Shown here: in pieces, positions 37,932-45,942 of the stretch
Position numbering within the stretch: the first letter of the stretch is position 1
How the letters are laid out: each line of letters begins with the position of its first letter
Assembly (NCBI GenBank): GCA_934654585.1
Contig: CAKUGF010000002.1
Location: 1 to 64,000 of the forward strand
Length of the DNA: 64,000 bases
From: an uncultured Collinsella sp.
GTDB lineage: Bacteria > Actinomycetota > Coriobacteriia > Coriobacteriales > Coriobacteriaceae
Direction of reading: 5' to 3'
Translations under genes and position numbers: made by a program
The notes under the pieces: generated by a model
Databases searched by the model: none
What the model was told of the DNA's origin: nothing
What the model saw: the letters and a program-made list of their open reading frames with translations, nothing else

Positions 37932-38360
37932 TTAGATGACGTAGTCGTAGCCATGGTTGGGAGCGACAAGTTGATCGAGCGTCACGCCGTCGAGGTAGTC
38001 GTTGATGAGCTTGTCCAGGTTCTTCCACACGTCGAGCGTGGGGCACTCATCCGAACGCGAGCAGCCCTTGCAGTCGCCGTCCAGGCATGCGACCGGTGCT
38101 AGGCTACCCTCGGTCAGGCGCAGGATCTCGCCCACCGTGTACTGCTCGGGCGGGCGCGTGAGCACGTAGCCGCCGCCCTTGCCGCGCATGCCCGAGAGCA
38201 TATTGGCGCGGACGAGCGTGGCCAGAATATTCTCGAGGTACTTCTCCGAAATACCCTGACGTGCCGCAATCTCTTTAAGCGGGATGCGACCGGCCGCCTG
38301 GTGCTCGGCCAGATCGACCATAACGCGCAGGGCATATCTGCCCTTAGTAGAAACCAACAT
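37932..38360 (-). CDS. Rrf2 family transcriptional regulator (IscR/CymR-like)
   Basis: The product has 142 residues. A winged helix (MLVSTKGRYALRVMVDLAEH to KYLENILATLVRANML, then GKGGGYVLTRP) is followed by a cysteine cluster C92-x4-C97-x2-C100-x5-C106, which could hold an iron-sulfur centre as in IscR. It is divergent from cysK, and mnmA follows cysK. This linkage suggests control of cysteine or sulfur supply, either CymR-like or IscR-like. The cysteine cluster favours a redox or Fe-S sensor; classic CymR needs CysK as partner. Both remain open. Confidence 0.92.
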   Translation of the reverse strand: MLVSTKGRYALRVMVDLAEHQAAGRIPLKEIAARQGISEKYLENILATLVRANMLSGMRGKGGGYVLTRPPEQYTVGEILRLTEGSLAPVACLDGDCKGCSRSDECPTLDVWKNLDKLINDYLDGVTLDQLVAPNHGYDYVI

Positions 38361-38477
38361 ATATAGTGCTGCCTTTCGGTCTTTTAGTCCGTTGAAATTC
38401 TAGCCGAAAAATTGGCTTTGAAAATACCCGTTCCGGTCAAGATGGTTAATCGACTTGCAATAAACTCCTATTTCCTA

Positions 38478-38506
38478 TTGCATTACTAGGCTTTAGTGTC
38501 TAATAT
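38478..38506 (+). promoter_or_regulatory. Sigma-A-type promoter of cysK
   Basis: TTGCAT (38478-38483), a 17-bp spacer and TAATAT (38501-38506) lie 107 bp before the cysK start. The match and spacing are good. Read with the palindrome 22 bp downstream, this leaves room for a repressor. Confidence 0.65.
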
Positions 38507-38528
38507 GCTTCCCAACAGCTAAACGAAC

Positions 38529-38541
38529 AACCTATAAGGTT
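38529..38541. promoter_or_regulatory. Palindrome AACCTATAAGGTT downstream of the cysK promoter
   Basis: A perfect 5-bp dyad around ATA lies about 15 bp after the expected transcription start. It is a candidate operator for the divergently encoded Rrf2 protein; no known consensus is matched exactly. Confidence 0.35.
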
Positions 38542-38613
38542 TATGGGTTTAGCTGCTACACGCACCGTGAAACCACACGGCAACCAGCAACTTGAACACT
38601 TTGGAGGTTCACC

Positions 38614-39552
38614 ATGAGCAAGGTTTACACGTCCATCGATCAGCTTATCGGCCACACCCCGCTCCTGGAGCTCACCCACTTTGAGGCCGACGAGGACCTC
38701 AAGGCTCGTGTGCTCGTCAAGTTGGAATACTTCAACCCCGCCGGGTCCGTTAAAGACCGCGTCGCCAAGAACATGATTGACGAGGCCGAGAAGGCCGGCA
38801 AGCTCGTGCGCGGCGGCGACTACACCATCATCGAGCCCACGAGCGGCAACACCGGCGTCGGCATCGCCTCGGTGGCGGCCGCCCGCGGCTACAAAGTGAT
38901 TATCACCATGCCCGAGACCATGTCCGTCGAGCGCCGCAAGCTTATGCAGGCATACGGCGCACAGCTCGTGCTCACCGACGGTTCCAAAGGCATGAAGGGT
39001 GCTATCGCCAAGGCCGAAGAGCTGCAGAAGGAGACTCCCAACAGCATCATCGCCGGCCAGTTTGTGAACCCCGCCAACCCCGCCATCCACAAGGCCACAA
39101 CCGGCCCCGAGATCTGGGATGACACCGACGGCAAGGTCGACATCTTCGTCGCCGGCGTTGGCACCGGCGGCACCGTGACCGGCGTGGGCGAGTTCCTCAA
39201 GGAGCAGAACCCCCAGATTCAGGTTGTCGCCGTCGAGCCCGCCACCTCCCCGGTGCTCTCCAAGGGCCAGGCCGGCCCGCACAAGATCCAGGGTATCGGC
39301 GCCGGCTTTGTGCCCGACGTCCTCGACACCCAGGTCTATGACGAGATCATCCCCGTCGAGAACGACGACGCCTTTGCCACCGGCCGCGCCGTGGGCCACA
39401 AGGAGGGCGTGCTCGTGGGCATTTCGTCCGGTGCCGCCGTGTGGGCTGCACTGCAGCTGGCTAAGCGCCCCGAGAACGAGGGTAAGACTATCGTGGCGCT
39501 GCTCGCCGACACCGGTGAGCGCTACCTGTCCACGGCGCTCTTCCAGGACTAG
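38614..39552 (+). CDS. cysK: Cysteine synthase (O-acetylserine sulfhydrylase)
   Basis: The product is a 312-residue PLP enzyme that makes cysteine from O-acetylserine and sulfide. The PLP lysine is Lys47 in [11 protein letters not shown]. The substrate loop [10 protein letters not shown] (76-85), the phosphate-binding [10 protein letters not shown] and the C-terminal [12 protein letters not shown] are all intact. TTTGGAGG precedes the start. A Rrf2 regulator is divergent and a sigma-A-type promoter is visible. It probably shares sulfur regulation with the downstream tRNA thiolase gene. Confidence 0.96.
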   Translation: MSKVYTSIDQLIGHTPLLELTHFEADEDLKARVLVKLEYFNPAGSVKDRVAKNMIDEAEKAGKLVRGGDYTIIEPTSGNTGVGIASVAAARGYKVIITMPETMSVERRKLMQAYGAQLVLTDGSKGMKGAIAKAEELQKETPNSIIAGQFVNPANPAIHKATTGPEIWDDTDGKVDIFVAGVGTGGTVTGVGEFLKEQNPQIQVVAVEPATSPVLSKGQAGPHKIQGIGAGFVPDVLDTQVYDEIIPVENDDAFATGRAVGHKEGVLVGISSGAAVWAALQLAKRPENEGKTIVALLADTGERYLSTALFQD

Positions 39553-39665
39553 AGCTTCTCGTTCTTAGAACGAGTCCAAGGCACGCCGGTCTCCCCTCTC
39601 TTCTGGCAGCCTGGGCTCATCCCAACAGGGTGTCCCACAGGACGCCCGAACTTGCTACAATGTCT

Positions 39666-39706
39666 GCGGCGCGGAACCAGCCTCCCGCGCCGCTTTTCTT
39701 TTTTGG
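39666..39706 (+). terminator. Terminator between cysK and mnmA
   Basis: A perfect 9-bp stem GCGGCGCGG / CCGCGCCGC (39666-39674 with 39685-39693) has a 10-base loop and is followed by TTTTCTTTTTT. It ends only 27 bp before mnmA. TACAAT, a -10-like box, lies at 39655-39660, just before the stem. It could be a simple end of cysK or an attenuator in the mnmA leader. Confidence 0.85.
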
Positions 39707-39733
39707 CCACATGCCACCAAGGAGAACCTCCCC

Positions 39734-40834
39734 ATGCACAATAAGCGCGTGCTCGTCGCCATGAGTGGCGGCGTCGATTCCAGCGTGACCGCGTATCTGC
39801 TCAAGCGCCAGGGCTACGAATGCATCGGCGCCACCATGCGTCTCACCTGCCCCGTGCCCGATCCCGTCACGGGCATGAGTAAGGTCGACCGCGATATCGC
39901 CGATGCAAAGGCCGTCGCCGAGCGCCTGGGGATACCTCACCATGTACTCGACCTGCAGCAGACCTTCGACCGCAACGTTATCGAGCGCTTCGTGACCGCC
40001 TATCAGGAGGGGCTGACGCCCAACCCGTGCATCATCTGCAACCGCCACATTAAGTTTGGCGCGTTGCTGGATGCGGCGCTGGATATGGGCTGCGACTACA
40101 TCGCCACGGGCCACTATGCCAAAACGAGCCAGGCACCCGACGGCACCTGGCAGCTACATCGCGGCGAGGACCCCAAAAAGGACCAGAGCTACTTTTTGTA
40201 TTCGCTCACGCAGGAGCGGCTGTCGCGCACGATCTTTCCGCTGGCGGGTCTGGACAAGGAGCACGACGTGCGCCGCATTGCCGCCGAACAGGGCTTTACC
40301 AACGCCAAGAAGGCCGAAAGCGAGGACATCTGCTTTATCGCGGACGGCGACTATGCGGGCTATATCGAGCGTCGGTGCGGACATCCCGCTACACCGGGCG
40401 ATATCGTATGGCGCGACGGCAGCGTGGTCGGACGCCACAACGGCGCGCTGCGCTATACCATCGGCCAGCGCAAGGGCCTGGGCGTCGCGATGGCGCATCC
40501 CGTGTACGTAACGGGTGTCGACGCCGCCAGCAACACCGTGCATCTGGGCGAAGCCGAGGACCTAACCGCCTCGGCGCTAACTGCCGATGAGTGGATCTGG
40601 AGCGCGCCGGCAGAGCGCATGGAGGCAGAGCTCAATGCCGGCGGCATTCGCGTGGGCGCCAAGTACCGCTACCGTCAAAAGGACCAGGCGGCGACCCTTA
40701 CACGTGGCGCCGACAGACAAATGCTGCTGACTTTTGACGAGCCACAGCGAGCCATCGCCCCCGGACAGGCCGTCGTCGTCTATCGCGGCGACATCGTCCT
40801 GGGCGGCGGCACCGTGACCGGCGCGCTTAAGTAG
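39734..40834 (+). CDS. mnmA: tRNA-specific 2-thiouridylase
   Basis: The product has 366 residues. It adds sulfur to U34 of Lys, Glu and Gln tRNAs. The PP-loop SGGVDSSV lies at 11-18. The catalytic Cys99 is in NPCIICN and the second Cys200 in EDICFI. The C-terminal barrel (RYTIGQRKGLGVA and VYVTGVDA) is complete. CAAGGAGAA precedes the start. Its sulfur normally comes from a cysteine desulfurase, which is not in this window. It ends 8 bp from a convergent gene. Confidence 0.96.
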   Translation: MHNKRVLVAMSGGVDSSVTAYLLKRQGYECIGATMRLTCPVPDPVTGMSKVDRDIADAKAVAERLGIPHHVLDLQQTFDRNVIERFVTAYQEGLTPNPCIICNRHIKFGALLDAALDMGCDYIATGHYAKTSQAPDGTWQLHRGEDPKKDQSYFLYSLTQERLSRTIFPLAGLDKEHDVRRIAAEQGFTNAKKAESEDICFIADGDYAGYIERRCGHPATPGDIVWRDGSVVGRHNGALRYTIGQRKGLGVAMAHPVYVTGVDAASNTVHLGEAEDLTASALTADEWIWSAPAERMEAELNAGGIRVGAKYRYRQKDQAATLTRGADRQMLLTFDEPQRAIAPGQAVVVYRGDIVLGGGTVTGALK

Positions 40835-40842
40835 CCGCGGGT

Positions 40843-42216
40843 TTATCGCTGCACGTGTCGAAGTACCTCAACAGCGGCACCAACCCCGATTACGCGACGC
40901 TCGAGGCCGCGGCGGATGGCCTCGAGTCGACCCTCCGCCGTGGCCCATTTGCTCTGCGAAAGAATCTCGATCGCCTCATCAACAAATCCGTTGAGCCGCG
41001 ATGAATCGAACCAATCGAGCGAATCCGCAAGCGCCAGCTGGACGGAAGGGTCGGGCCCAAACGGCTTAGCGGAAAACCCAAACTCCCCAGCTGCGAGCAC
41101 GGCAGTTGGTACGTCGTACCACAGGCAGTTGCCGCTATCGAACAACGGAGCAGGTTTTATCTCCAGAGTGTCGACATTGCGGATGATGCCGAAGTTTCGC
41201 CAATGGCGGTCGCTGTTAGCCAAAAGAGCATCACAAACGATCATCTGCGACATAGATCTTCTCACGGCAGCCTCGTCTGCTCCATGCTTACCAAGAAAGC
41301 GGCAGTACCGGTCGTACGTCGAGCTTCCTCGCTGGCCGCCAAGGGCGCCCTTAACGTAAACAGCCGGAACATATTCCTCGCGGCCGTCAAGAAAATCCTC
41401 ACACAGGCACACGGGGCCATCGAACATGCGCTCAACCGTGTAAGGAACAAACTCGCCCTCCGACAGCAAGCGACGATGTAGAGCCGTTGCAACCGCCTCG
41501 TTAAAGGGACGCTGATCGTCCATCCCGCACCCCTTGACCAGAACGCGAACACCGTTGCGAATCATCCACGATTTAGGAAGCTCGCCTTCGGATGTGTTGT
41601 CGGGATTTTTAAGACCGATGCCCTCCAGCCAACCCGAACGCCCCTCGGGCGCCGATCGCTCAAATTCGTTCTCAAAGTAATTGATGTTTTGCCATTTGAG
41701 TTCGTCGCAATCGGCCGGCCGCAGCCAATAGCAATCCGAAAGCGAGAGACCCAGGCACTGAACCGGCACCTCAACGCCGTTGACAATCCCCAGCTCGCGG
41801 TAGCGCGAGATGAGCCCAGGGCGAACATCGGGCACCGACCGATGCCCCCACCACGCGTTGAGCTCCCGCTTATTCACCGTTGGAGAAGAGCTCGAGCATG
41901 CGCCAAACGGCATTCGTTGCGCATCGAGGACCTCGGCGATTTCGAAGGGAAACTCACGCGTCGGATCAAATGAGACATGTGCGACCTCATGGTCGGCCGA
42001 CATCAGCGTAAACTTGCGCCCCACATCGGCCGCAGGACGGCGTCCTCGTTTGCGGACCTTTTGGTAGGCGATCGCAGAATTGTACTCGACCATCTTCCGG
42101 CCGCCCACAATATCGCGCACAAGCGTCCCCGATGCGGCAAGTTGCGATATGCGGGCTTTCGTAACGCCCAACAGGCGGGCGGCATCACCCATAGACAAGT
42201 ACTCAGACGTATCCAT
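40843..42216 (-). CDS. HTH-HipA-like kinase fusion (orphan toxin- or regulator-type kinase)
   Basis: The product has about 457 residues. Residues 1-60 are an HTH (MGDAARLLGVTKARISQLAASG) with a basic RGRRP tail. Residues about 150-457 resemble HipA/CtkA-type Ser/Thr kinases: LVKG-type strand near 230, the catalytic loop NSDRHWRNFG near 340 and FDSGN in place of DFG near 358. HipA normally works with a separate HipB HTH antitoxin; here the DNA-binding part is on the same chain and no hipB is adjacent. The start at 42216 is uncertain because ATG 42225 and GTG 42228 are in frame behind the same GAGG. The upstream region is AT-rich with an 8-bp dyad at 42247-42285. Confidence 0.75.
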   Translation of the reverse strand: MDTSEYLSMGDAARLLGVTKARISQLAASGTLVRDIVGGRKMVEYNSAIAYQKVRKRGRRPAADVGRKFTLMSADHEVAHVSFDPTREFPFEIAEVLDAQRMPFGACSSSSPTVNKRELNAWWGHRSVPDVRPGLISRYRELGIVNGVEVPVQCLGLSLSDCYWLRPADCDELKWQNINYFENEFERSAPEGRSGWLEGIGLKNPDNTSEGELPKSWMIRNGVRVLVKGCGMDDQRPFNEAVATALHRRLLSEGEFVPYTVERMFDGPVCLCEDFLDGREEYVPAVYVKGALGGQRGSSTYDRYCRFLGKHGADEAAVRRSMSQMIVCDALLANSDRHWRNFGIIRNVDTLEIKPAPLFDSGNCLWYDVPTAVLAAGEFGFSAKPFGPDPSVQLALADSLDWFDSSRLNGFVDEAIEILSQSKWATAEGRLEAIRRGLERRVIGVGAAVEVLRHVQR

Positions 42217-42246
42217 ACACCGCATCACCTCGTTAAGTAATTTACG

Positions 42247-42285
42247 CGTTTAGTTAATAGATTACATACATCATAATACTAAACG
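42247..42285. promoter_or_regulatory. Dyad CGTTTAGT-N23-ACTAAACG upstream of the HTH-HipA gene
   Basis: A perfect 8-bp inverted repeat has its centres 31 bp apart (about three helical turns). It lies in an AT-rich stretch 31 bp before the start, in a GC-rich genome. The position fits an operator for the protein's own HTH domain. Confidence 0.5.
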
Positions 42286-42294
42286 ACCTAAAGC

Positions 42295-42321
42295 GAAAAA
42301 AGGCCCGAGAAATCGGGCCTT
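42295..42321 (-). terminator. Terminator of the M42 peptidase gene
   Basis: A 9-bp stem AAGGCCCGA / TCGGGCCTT (42300-42308 with 42313-42321) is followed on the minus strand by TTTTTTCGC. Confidence 0.88.
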
Positions 42322-42354
42322 AGCGATTGGTCAGCCGAGTCGCAAACTGCTCCC

Positions 42355-43383
42355 CTAGCGCTGTACGTAGGCGCGGACGAGCTCGTAGGTATTGCGCACG
42401 CCGTCGATGTGGCTGCGCTCGTAGTTGTGGCTCGCGTACACGCCGGGGCCGATCAGGCCATGGCGAATGTCGTAACCGGCCGAAAGCGTGGCCTCGACGT
42501 CGGAACCGTAATGCGGGTACACGTCGATGGCGTAATCAAGCTCCAGCTCGCGCGCGATATTGGATAGCGTCGTCACCAGGTCGTAGTTGTACGGACCGCC
42601 CGAATCCTTGGCGCAGATCGACACCATACGCTCGGTGCAGCCTAGGTCGTCGCCCACGCAACCCATGTCCACGCTGATCATCTCGCGCGTGTCGGCCGGC
42701 ACAAAGGCACCACCGTGGCCGACCTCCTCGTACACGGTAAAGAGCAGCGACACTTTGCGCGAAAGCGACACCTCGCCGTCAGCAACGGCGCGGGCCAGAC
42801 CCAGCAGAATCGACGCCGACAGCTTGTCATCCAGGAAGCGGCTCTTAATGTAGCCGCTCTCCGTCACCGTGGTGCGCGGATCCATGGCGATGATATCGCC
42901 CGTCTGAATGCCCAGCTCGAGCACGTCGTCCTTGCTATCGACGTTCTCGTCGAGCAAGATCTCCATGTTCTTCTCGATGGTCTTGACCGGCTCATCGGCC
43001 ACGTGCGCCGAAGGCTCGGTGTTGAGGACCACACCCGTGTAGACATTGCCGTCGCGCGTATAGACAGTGCAGTTCTCGCCATCGGCCGTAGACCACTGAT
43101 GCCCACCAAGGGTCGTGGGGCGCAAACGGCCGTTGTCCTTAATGGAGCGCACCATGGCGCCCAGGGTATCGACATGGCTCGCCAACACGAGCGGCTCGCC
43201 CTCGCCACCAAGCTCAACCAGCACGTTGCCCTTATTGGAACGCTCGGGCCCAAACCCCATCTCGCGCAGGGTCTCCATCAGATAATCGGTCGCCGCACGG
43301 GTATAGCCCGTAGGCGAAGCAATCGAGGTAAGCGCCTTCAACTGGTCAGTAATATAGGAGAGCGTAGAATCCATCTTGGACAC
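42355..43383 (-). CDS. M42 family metallopeptidase (aminopeptidase/glucanase family)
   Basis: The product is a 342-residue cytoplasmic aminopeptidase. A GTG start at 43383 is preferred because GAAAGGG lies 8 bp upstream; ATG 43374 would be 17 bp away. The metal ligands are in LASHVDTLGAMV (His, Asp), SRFLDDKLSA (Asp), VYEEVGHGGA (catalytic Glu pair) and the C-terminal YASHNYERSH (His). Family members form large tetrahedral complexes that trim peptides. It is upstream of its own terminator and separated from the alcohol dehydrogenase gene by a 131-bp nested palindrome. Confidence 0.92.
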   Translation of the reverse strand: MSKMDSTLSYITDQLKALTSIASPTGYTRAATDYLMETLREMGFGPERSNKGNVLVELGGEGEPLVLASHVDTLGAMVRSIKDNGRLRPTTLGGHQWSTADGENCTVYTRDGNVYTGVVLNTEPSAHVADEPVKTIEKNMEILLDENVDSKDDVLELGIQTGDIIAMDPRTTVTESGYIKSRFLDDKLSASILLGLARAVADGEVSLSRKVSLLFTVYEEVGHGGAFVPADTREMISVDMGCVGDDLGCTERMVSICAKDSGGPYNYDLVTTLSNIARELELDYAIDVYPHYGSDVEATLSAGYDIRHGLIGPGVYASHNYERSHIDGVRNTYELVRAYVQR

Positions 43384-43501
43384 CAAAGTCACCCTTTCAT
43401 ATCGAATTAAACCCACAGCAACAATACCACCACGCACAATTATTTACCTAGCGAGACAACCCGTCGAGCTTCCCAGAGCAGCGCCCGCCACGATAACGAG
43501 C

Positions 43502-43632
43502 CGGCGGGCCCCTGCCCGTTAGCCCCACAATCTTTCCGCAGGACGGAGGAAGCCCCCGCCGCACGAAGTGCGCAGCGGGGGCTTCCGACATGTCCGAGGA
43601 CGATTGTGGGGCTAACGGGCAGGGGCCCGCCG
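43502..43632. repeat. 131-bp nested palindrome, perfect 31-bp outer arms
   Basis: The outer arms 43502-43532 and 43602-43632 are exact complements. Inside them are GGAAGCCCCCGC / GCGGGGGCTTCC (43548-43559 with 43575-43586) and a terminal GCAC-GAA-GTGC loop. GGAC / GTCC segments sit between inner and outer arms. It begins 8 bp beyond the alcohol dehydrogenase stop codon, so it may end that transcript. Confidence 0.93.
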
Positions 43633-43639
43633 AACCAAG

Positions 43640-44806
43640 TTAGGCAGCCGGGCAAATCTTCTTGAAGAGCTCGATGACGTCGTCGAGCGTCGCCTCGCGC
43701 GGGTTACCCGGGAAGCAGGCGTCGGCCATGGCGTCCTTGGCCAGGACCTCGATCTCGTCAGCCTTCATGGCCTCGCAGACGTGCGGGATGTTCACGTCGG
43801 CAGAGAGCTGCTTAACGGCGGCGATGGCGGCATCGGCGGCCTCATCGGTGCTCATGCCCGTGGTGTCAACGCCCATGGCGACGGCAACCTTGGCCAGGCG
43901 CTCGGCGCAAACCGGCTTGTTGAACTCCATGGCGATCGGCAGCAGCATGGCGCAAGCGACGCCGTGCGGGGTGTCGTAGTGAGCGGACAGGGTGTGAGCC
44001 ATGGCGTGGTCGATACCCAGGCCAACATTGGAGAAGCCCATGCCGGCGACATACTGACCAAGAGCCATGCCCTCACGGCCGGAGCCGGGCTGGCCGGACT
44101 TGGCCTCGGCGACGGAGTCGCGCAGGTTCTCGCTGATCAGCTTAATGGCCTCAAAGTGGAACATGTCGGAGAGCTCCCAGGCGCCCTTGGTGGTGTAGCC
44201 CTCGATGGCGTGGGTCAGAGCGTCCATGCCAGTGGAAGCGGTCAGGCCGGCGGGCATGGAAGCCATCATGTCGGGGTCGACGACGGCGACCTCAGGAGCG
44301 TCGTTGGTGTCGACGCACACGAACTTGCGGACCTTCTCGGGGTCGGTGATGACGTAGTTGATGGTCACCTCGGCAGCGGTACCGGCGGTCGTCGGCACGG
44401 CGATGGTGAACACGGCGTGGTTCTTGGTGGGAGCAACGCCCTCGAGGCTGCGGACATCGGCAAACTCGGGGTTGTTGATGATGATGCCGATAGCCTTAGC
44501 GGTATCCATGGAGGAGCCACCACCGATGGTCACGATAGCGTCAGCCTCGGCGGCCTTGAAGGCCTCGACGCCGTCCTTGACGTTCTGGATGGTGGGGTTG
44601 GGCTTGATCTCGGAGTACAGGCTCCAAGCGATGCCGGCGGCGTCGAGCTCGTCGGTCACCTTGGCGGTAACGCCAAACTTGACCAGATCGGGGTCGGAGC
44701 AGACGAAGATCTTCTTGTAGCCGCGACGCTGGAGCTCGCCGGGGATCTCCTTGATGGCGCCGGAACCATGATAAGAGATGGTATTGAGTACGAAACGATT
44801 AGCCAT
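43640..44806 (-). CDS. Iron-containing alcohol dehydrogenase (FucO-like)
   Basis: The product has 388 residues. The start at 44806 follows GGGAGG. The NAD region GGGSSMDTAKAIG is near 95-107. Iron ligands lie in DPDMMASMPAGLTASTGMD and the following THAIEGY (Asp, His), then GIDHAMAHTLSAHYDTPHG (two His). The sequence is close to lactaldehyde/1,2-propanediol oxidoreductases and 4-hydroxybutyrate-type group III dehydrogenases. It probably reduces an aldehyde with NADH for redox balance. The operator-like site upstream suggests sugar-dependent control. Confidence 0.92.
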   Translation of the reverse strand: MANRFVLNTISYHGSGAIKEIPGELQRRGYKKIFVCSDPDLVKFGVTAKVTDELDAAGIAWSLYSEIKPNPTIQNVKDGVEAFKAAEADAIVTIGGGSSMDTAKAIGIIINNPEFADVRSLEGVAPTKNHAVFTIAVPTTAGTAAEVTINYVITDPEKVRKFVCVDTNDAPEVAVVDPDMMASMPAGLTASTGMDALTHAIEGYTTKGAWELSDMFHFEAIKLISENLRDSVAEAKSGQPGSGREGMALGQYVAGMGFSNVGLGIDHAMAHTLSAHYDTPHGVACAMLLPIAMEFNKPVCAERLAKVAVAMGVDTTGMSTDEAADAAIAAVKQLSADVNIPHVCEAMKADEIEVLAKDAMADACFPGNPREATLDDVIELFKKICPAA

Positions 44807-44904
44807 TGATAGCCTCCCATCGTGTGCGGGGCACCCATTACGCCCCACGCTTTGAGTCCCATCCTAACGCTTTTGAAACAAAAAACACGTGAGAACGTCA
44901 AAAT

Positions 44905-44922
44905 TGTTAAAGCGTTTCAACA
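44905..44922. promoter_or_regulatory. LacI/CcpA-type operator upstream of the alcohol dehydrogenase
   Basis: TGTTGAAACGCTTTAACA (minus strand) is a nearly perfect dyad with a central CG, the form bound by LacI-family proteins including CcpA. TTGACG, a good -35 box, lies 3 bp further on (44896-44901). The -10 box is unclear. Confidence 0.6.
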
Positions 44923-44924
44923 GA

Positions 44925-44969
44925 AGATGAAATAATAATGCGGCAAAGGGACAATCCCTCTGCCGCATT
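44925..44969 (-). terminator. Terminator of the YoaK-like gene
   Basis: A 15-bp stem with one mismatch (44937-44951 with 44955-44969), a 3-base loop, and ATTATTTC following on the minus strand. The stem contains AAGGGAC, the motif shared by the intergenic palindromes. Confidence 0.85.
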
Positions 44970-44972
44970 CGG

Positions 44973-45689
44973 TTACTTTCGACAGCCCTCTTTCCAAGCC
45001 TCGGCCGCAACCTTCCAGCGAAAACGCAAGTCGCGCTCGCGGTCGATGAACATGATGGCAAACGCGACAAACAGCAGCACGCTCGCCACGACGATGGCGT
45101 GCAGGCCTATGCGCTCAATACACCAGTTGCCCAACACAGCGCCAAACACAAAGGTAAAGATCACGCCAAAGTACAGCAGGCCGTTTTCCAAAAAGCCGCG
45201 CTTGTGGGTGATGATGTAATCGTCCACGTTTTGCAGCGCGTTGCGCAAGTTGCCAATGCACATGGTCGTGGCGATGCCGTGACCGTGAATCTTGCGGAAG
45301 CTCTCGACCTGCATGCCGCAGGCAAACGACGTGAGGCAGTTGGCGAGCAGGTTGAAATCGCCACCGGGAATAAAACTCACGCCCAGCAAGATAACGGCTT
45401 CAAAGAACACCGTCACCTGGCGCCAGTGAATCACACTGCCAAACCGCTCGTGTACCAGGTCGGCAAGCATAATGCCCACAGCAAACGACACCACAGGGAA
45501 GAAGTAGCGCCCCGCCAGCGCCCAGTTGCCCTCCGAGATGCTCACGCCCACGAGCAGGATGTTGCCCGTCTGCGCGTTGGCGAAAACATGATCGCGCCCA
45601 ATGTACGAATAAACGTCCATAAAGCCACCGGCGAGCGCCAAGATGATGCCCAGCTCGATGGACTCCGATATCTGTTTGGCACGCTGCAT
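44973..45689 (-). CDS. YoaK/DUF1275 family membrane protein
   Basis: The product has 238 residues and six or seven hydrophobic segments. The start at 45689 (MQRAKQISESIELGIILALAGGFMD) matches the family N-terminus and follows AAGGAGG by 10 bp. FANAQTGNILLVGV and CGMQVESFRKIHGHGIATTMCIGNLRN are the conserved DUF1275 blocks. These proteins are inner-membrane, of unsettled function, possibly transport. It is divergent from ygiQ. Confidence 0.9.
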   Translation of the reverse strand: MQRAKQISESIELGIILALAGGFMDVYSYIGRDHVFANAQTGNILLVGVSISEGNWALAGRYFFPVVSFAVGIMLADLVHERFGSVIHWRQVTVFFEAVILLGVSFIPGGDFNLLANCLTSFACGMQVESFRKIHGHGIATTMCIGNLRNALQNVDDYIITHKRGFLENGLLYFGVIFTFVFGAVLGNWCIERIGLHAIVVASVLLFVAFAIMFIDRERDLRFRWKVAAEAWKEGCRK

Positions 45690-45871
45690 CGTCGCGCATC
45701 CTCCTTGTTGACGACTCTCTCGTGCGTTGGCGGAAACATAGCCGCCGTTCATACTGTAACCCATTGACAACATGGCGTGCGCGCGAGACGACCCCTTCGA
45801 CACGGGGATACACAGTCTGGAAACAAACGGCTCCCGCATCGACACGCCGATCCGCCAGCCCATGTACTCCA

Positions 45872-45904
45872 CCAGTCTTTTTAGCCCCGTCCCAAAAAGA
45901 CTGG
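45872..45904. repeat. Hairpin CCAGTCTTTTT / AAAAAGACTGG with a CCCCGTCCC loop
   Basis: Perfect 11-bp arms enclose 11 bases that carry GTCCC. It lies 38 bp before the ygiQ start, with TACAAT at 45906-45911 directly after it. It belongs to the GGGAC-type set but is one of the few located 5' of a gene. Confidence 0.75.
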
Positions 45905-45942
45905 TTACAATTACGTGCAGCATACAAACACCGGGAGGGATC

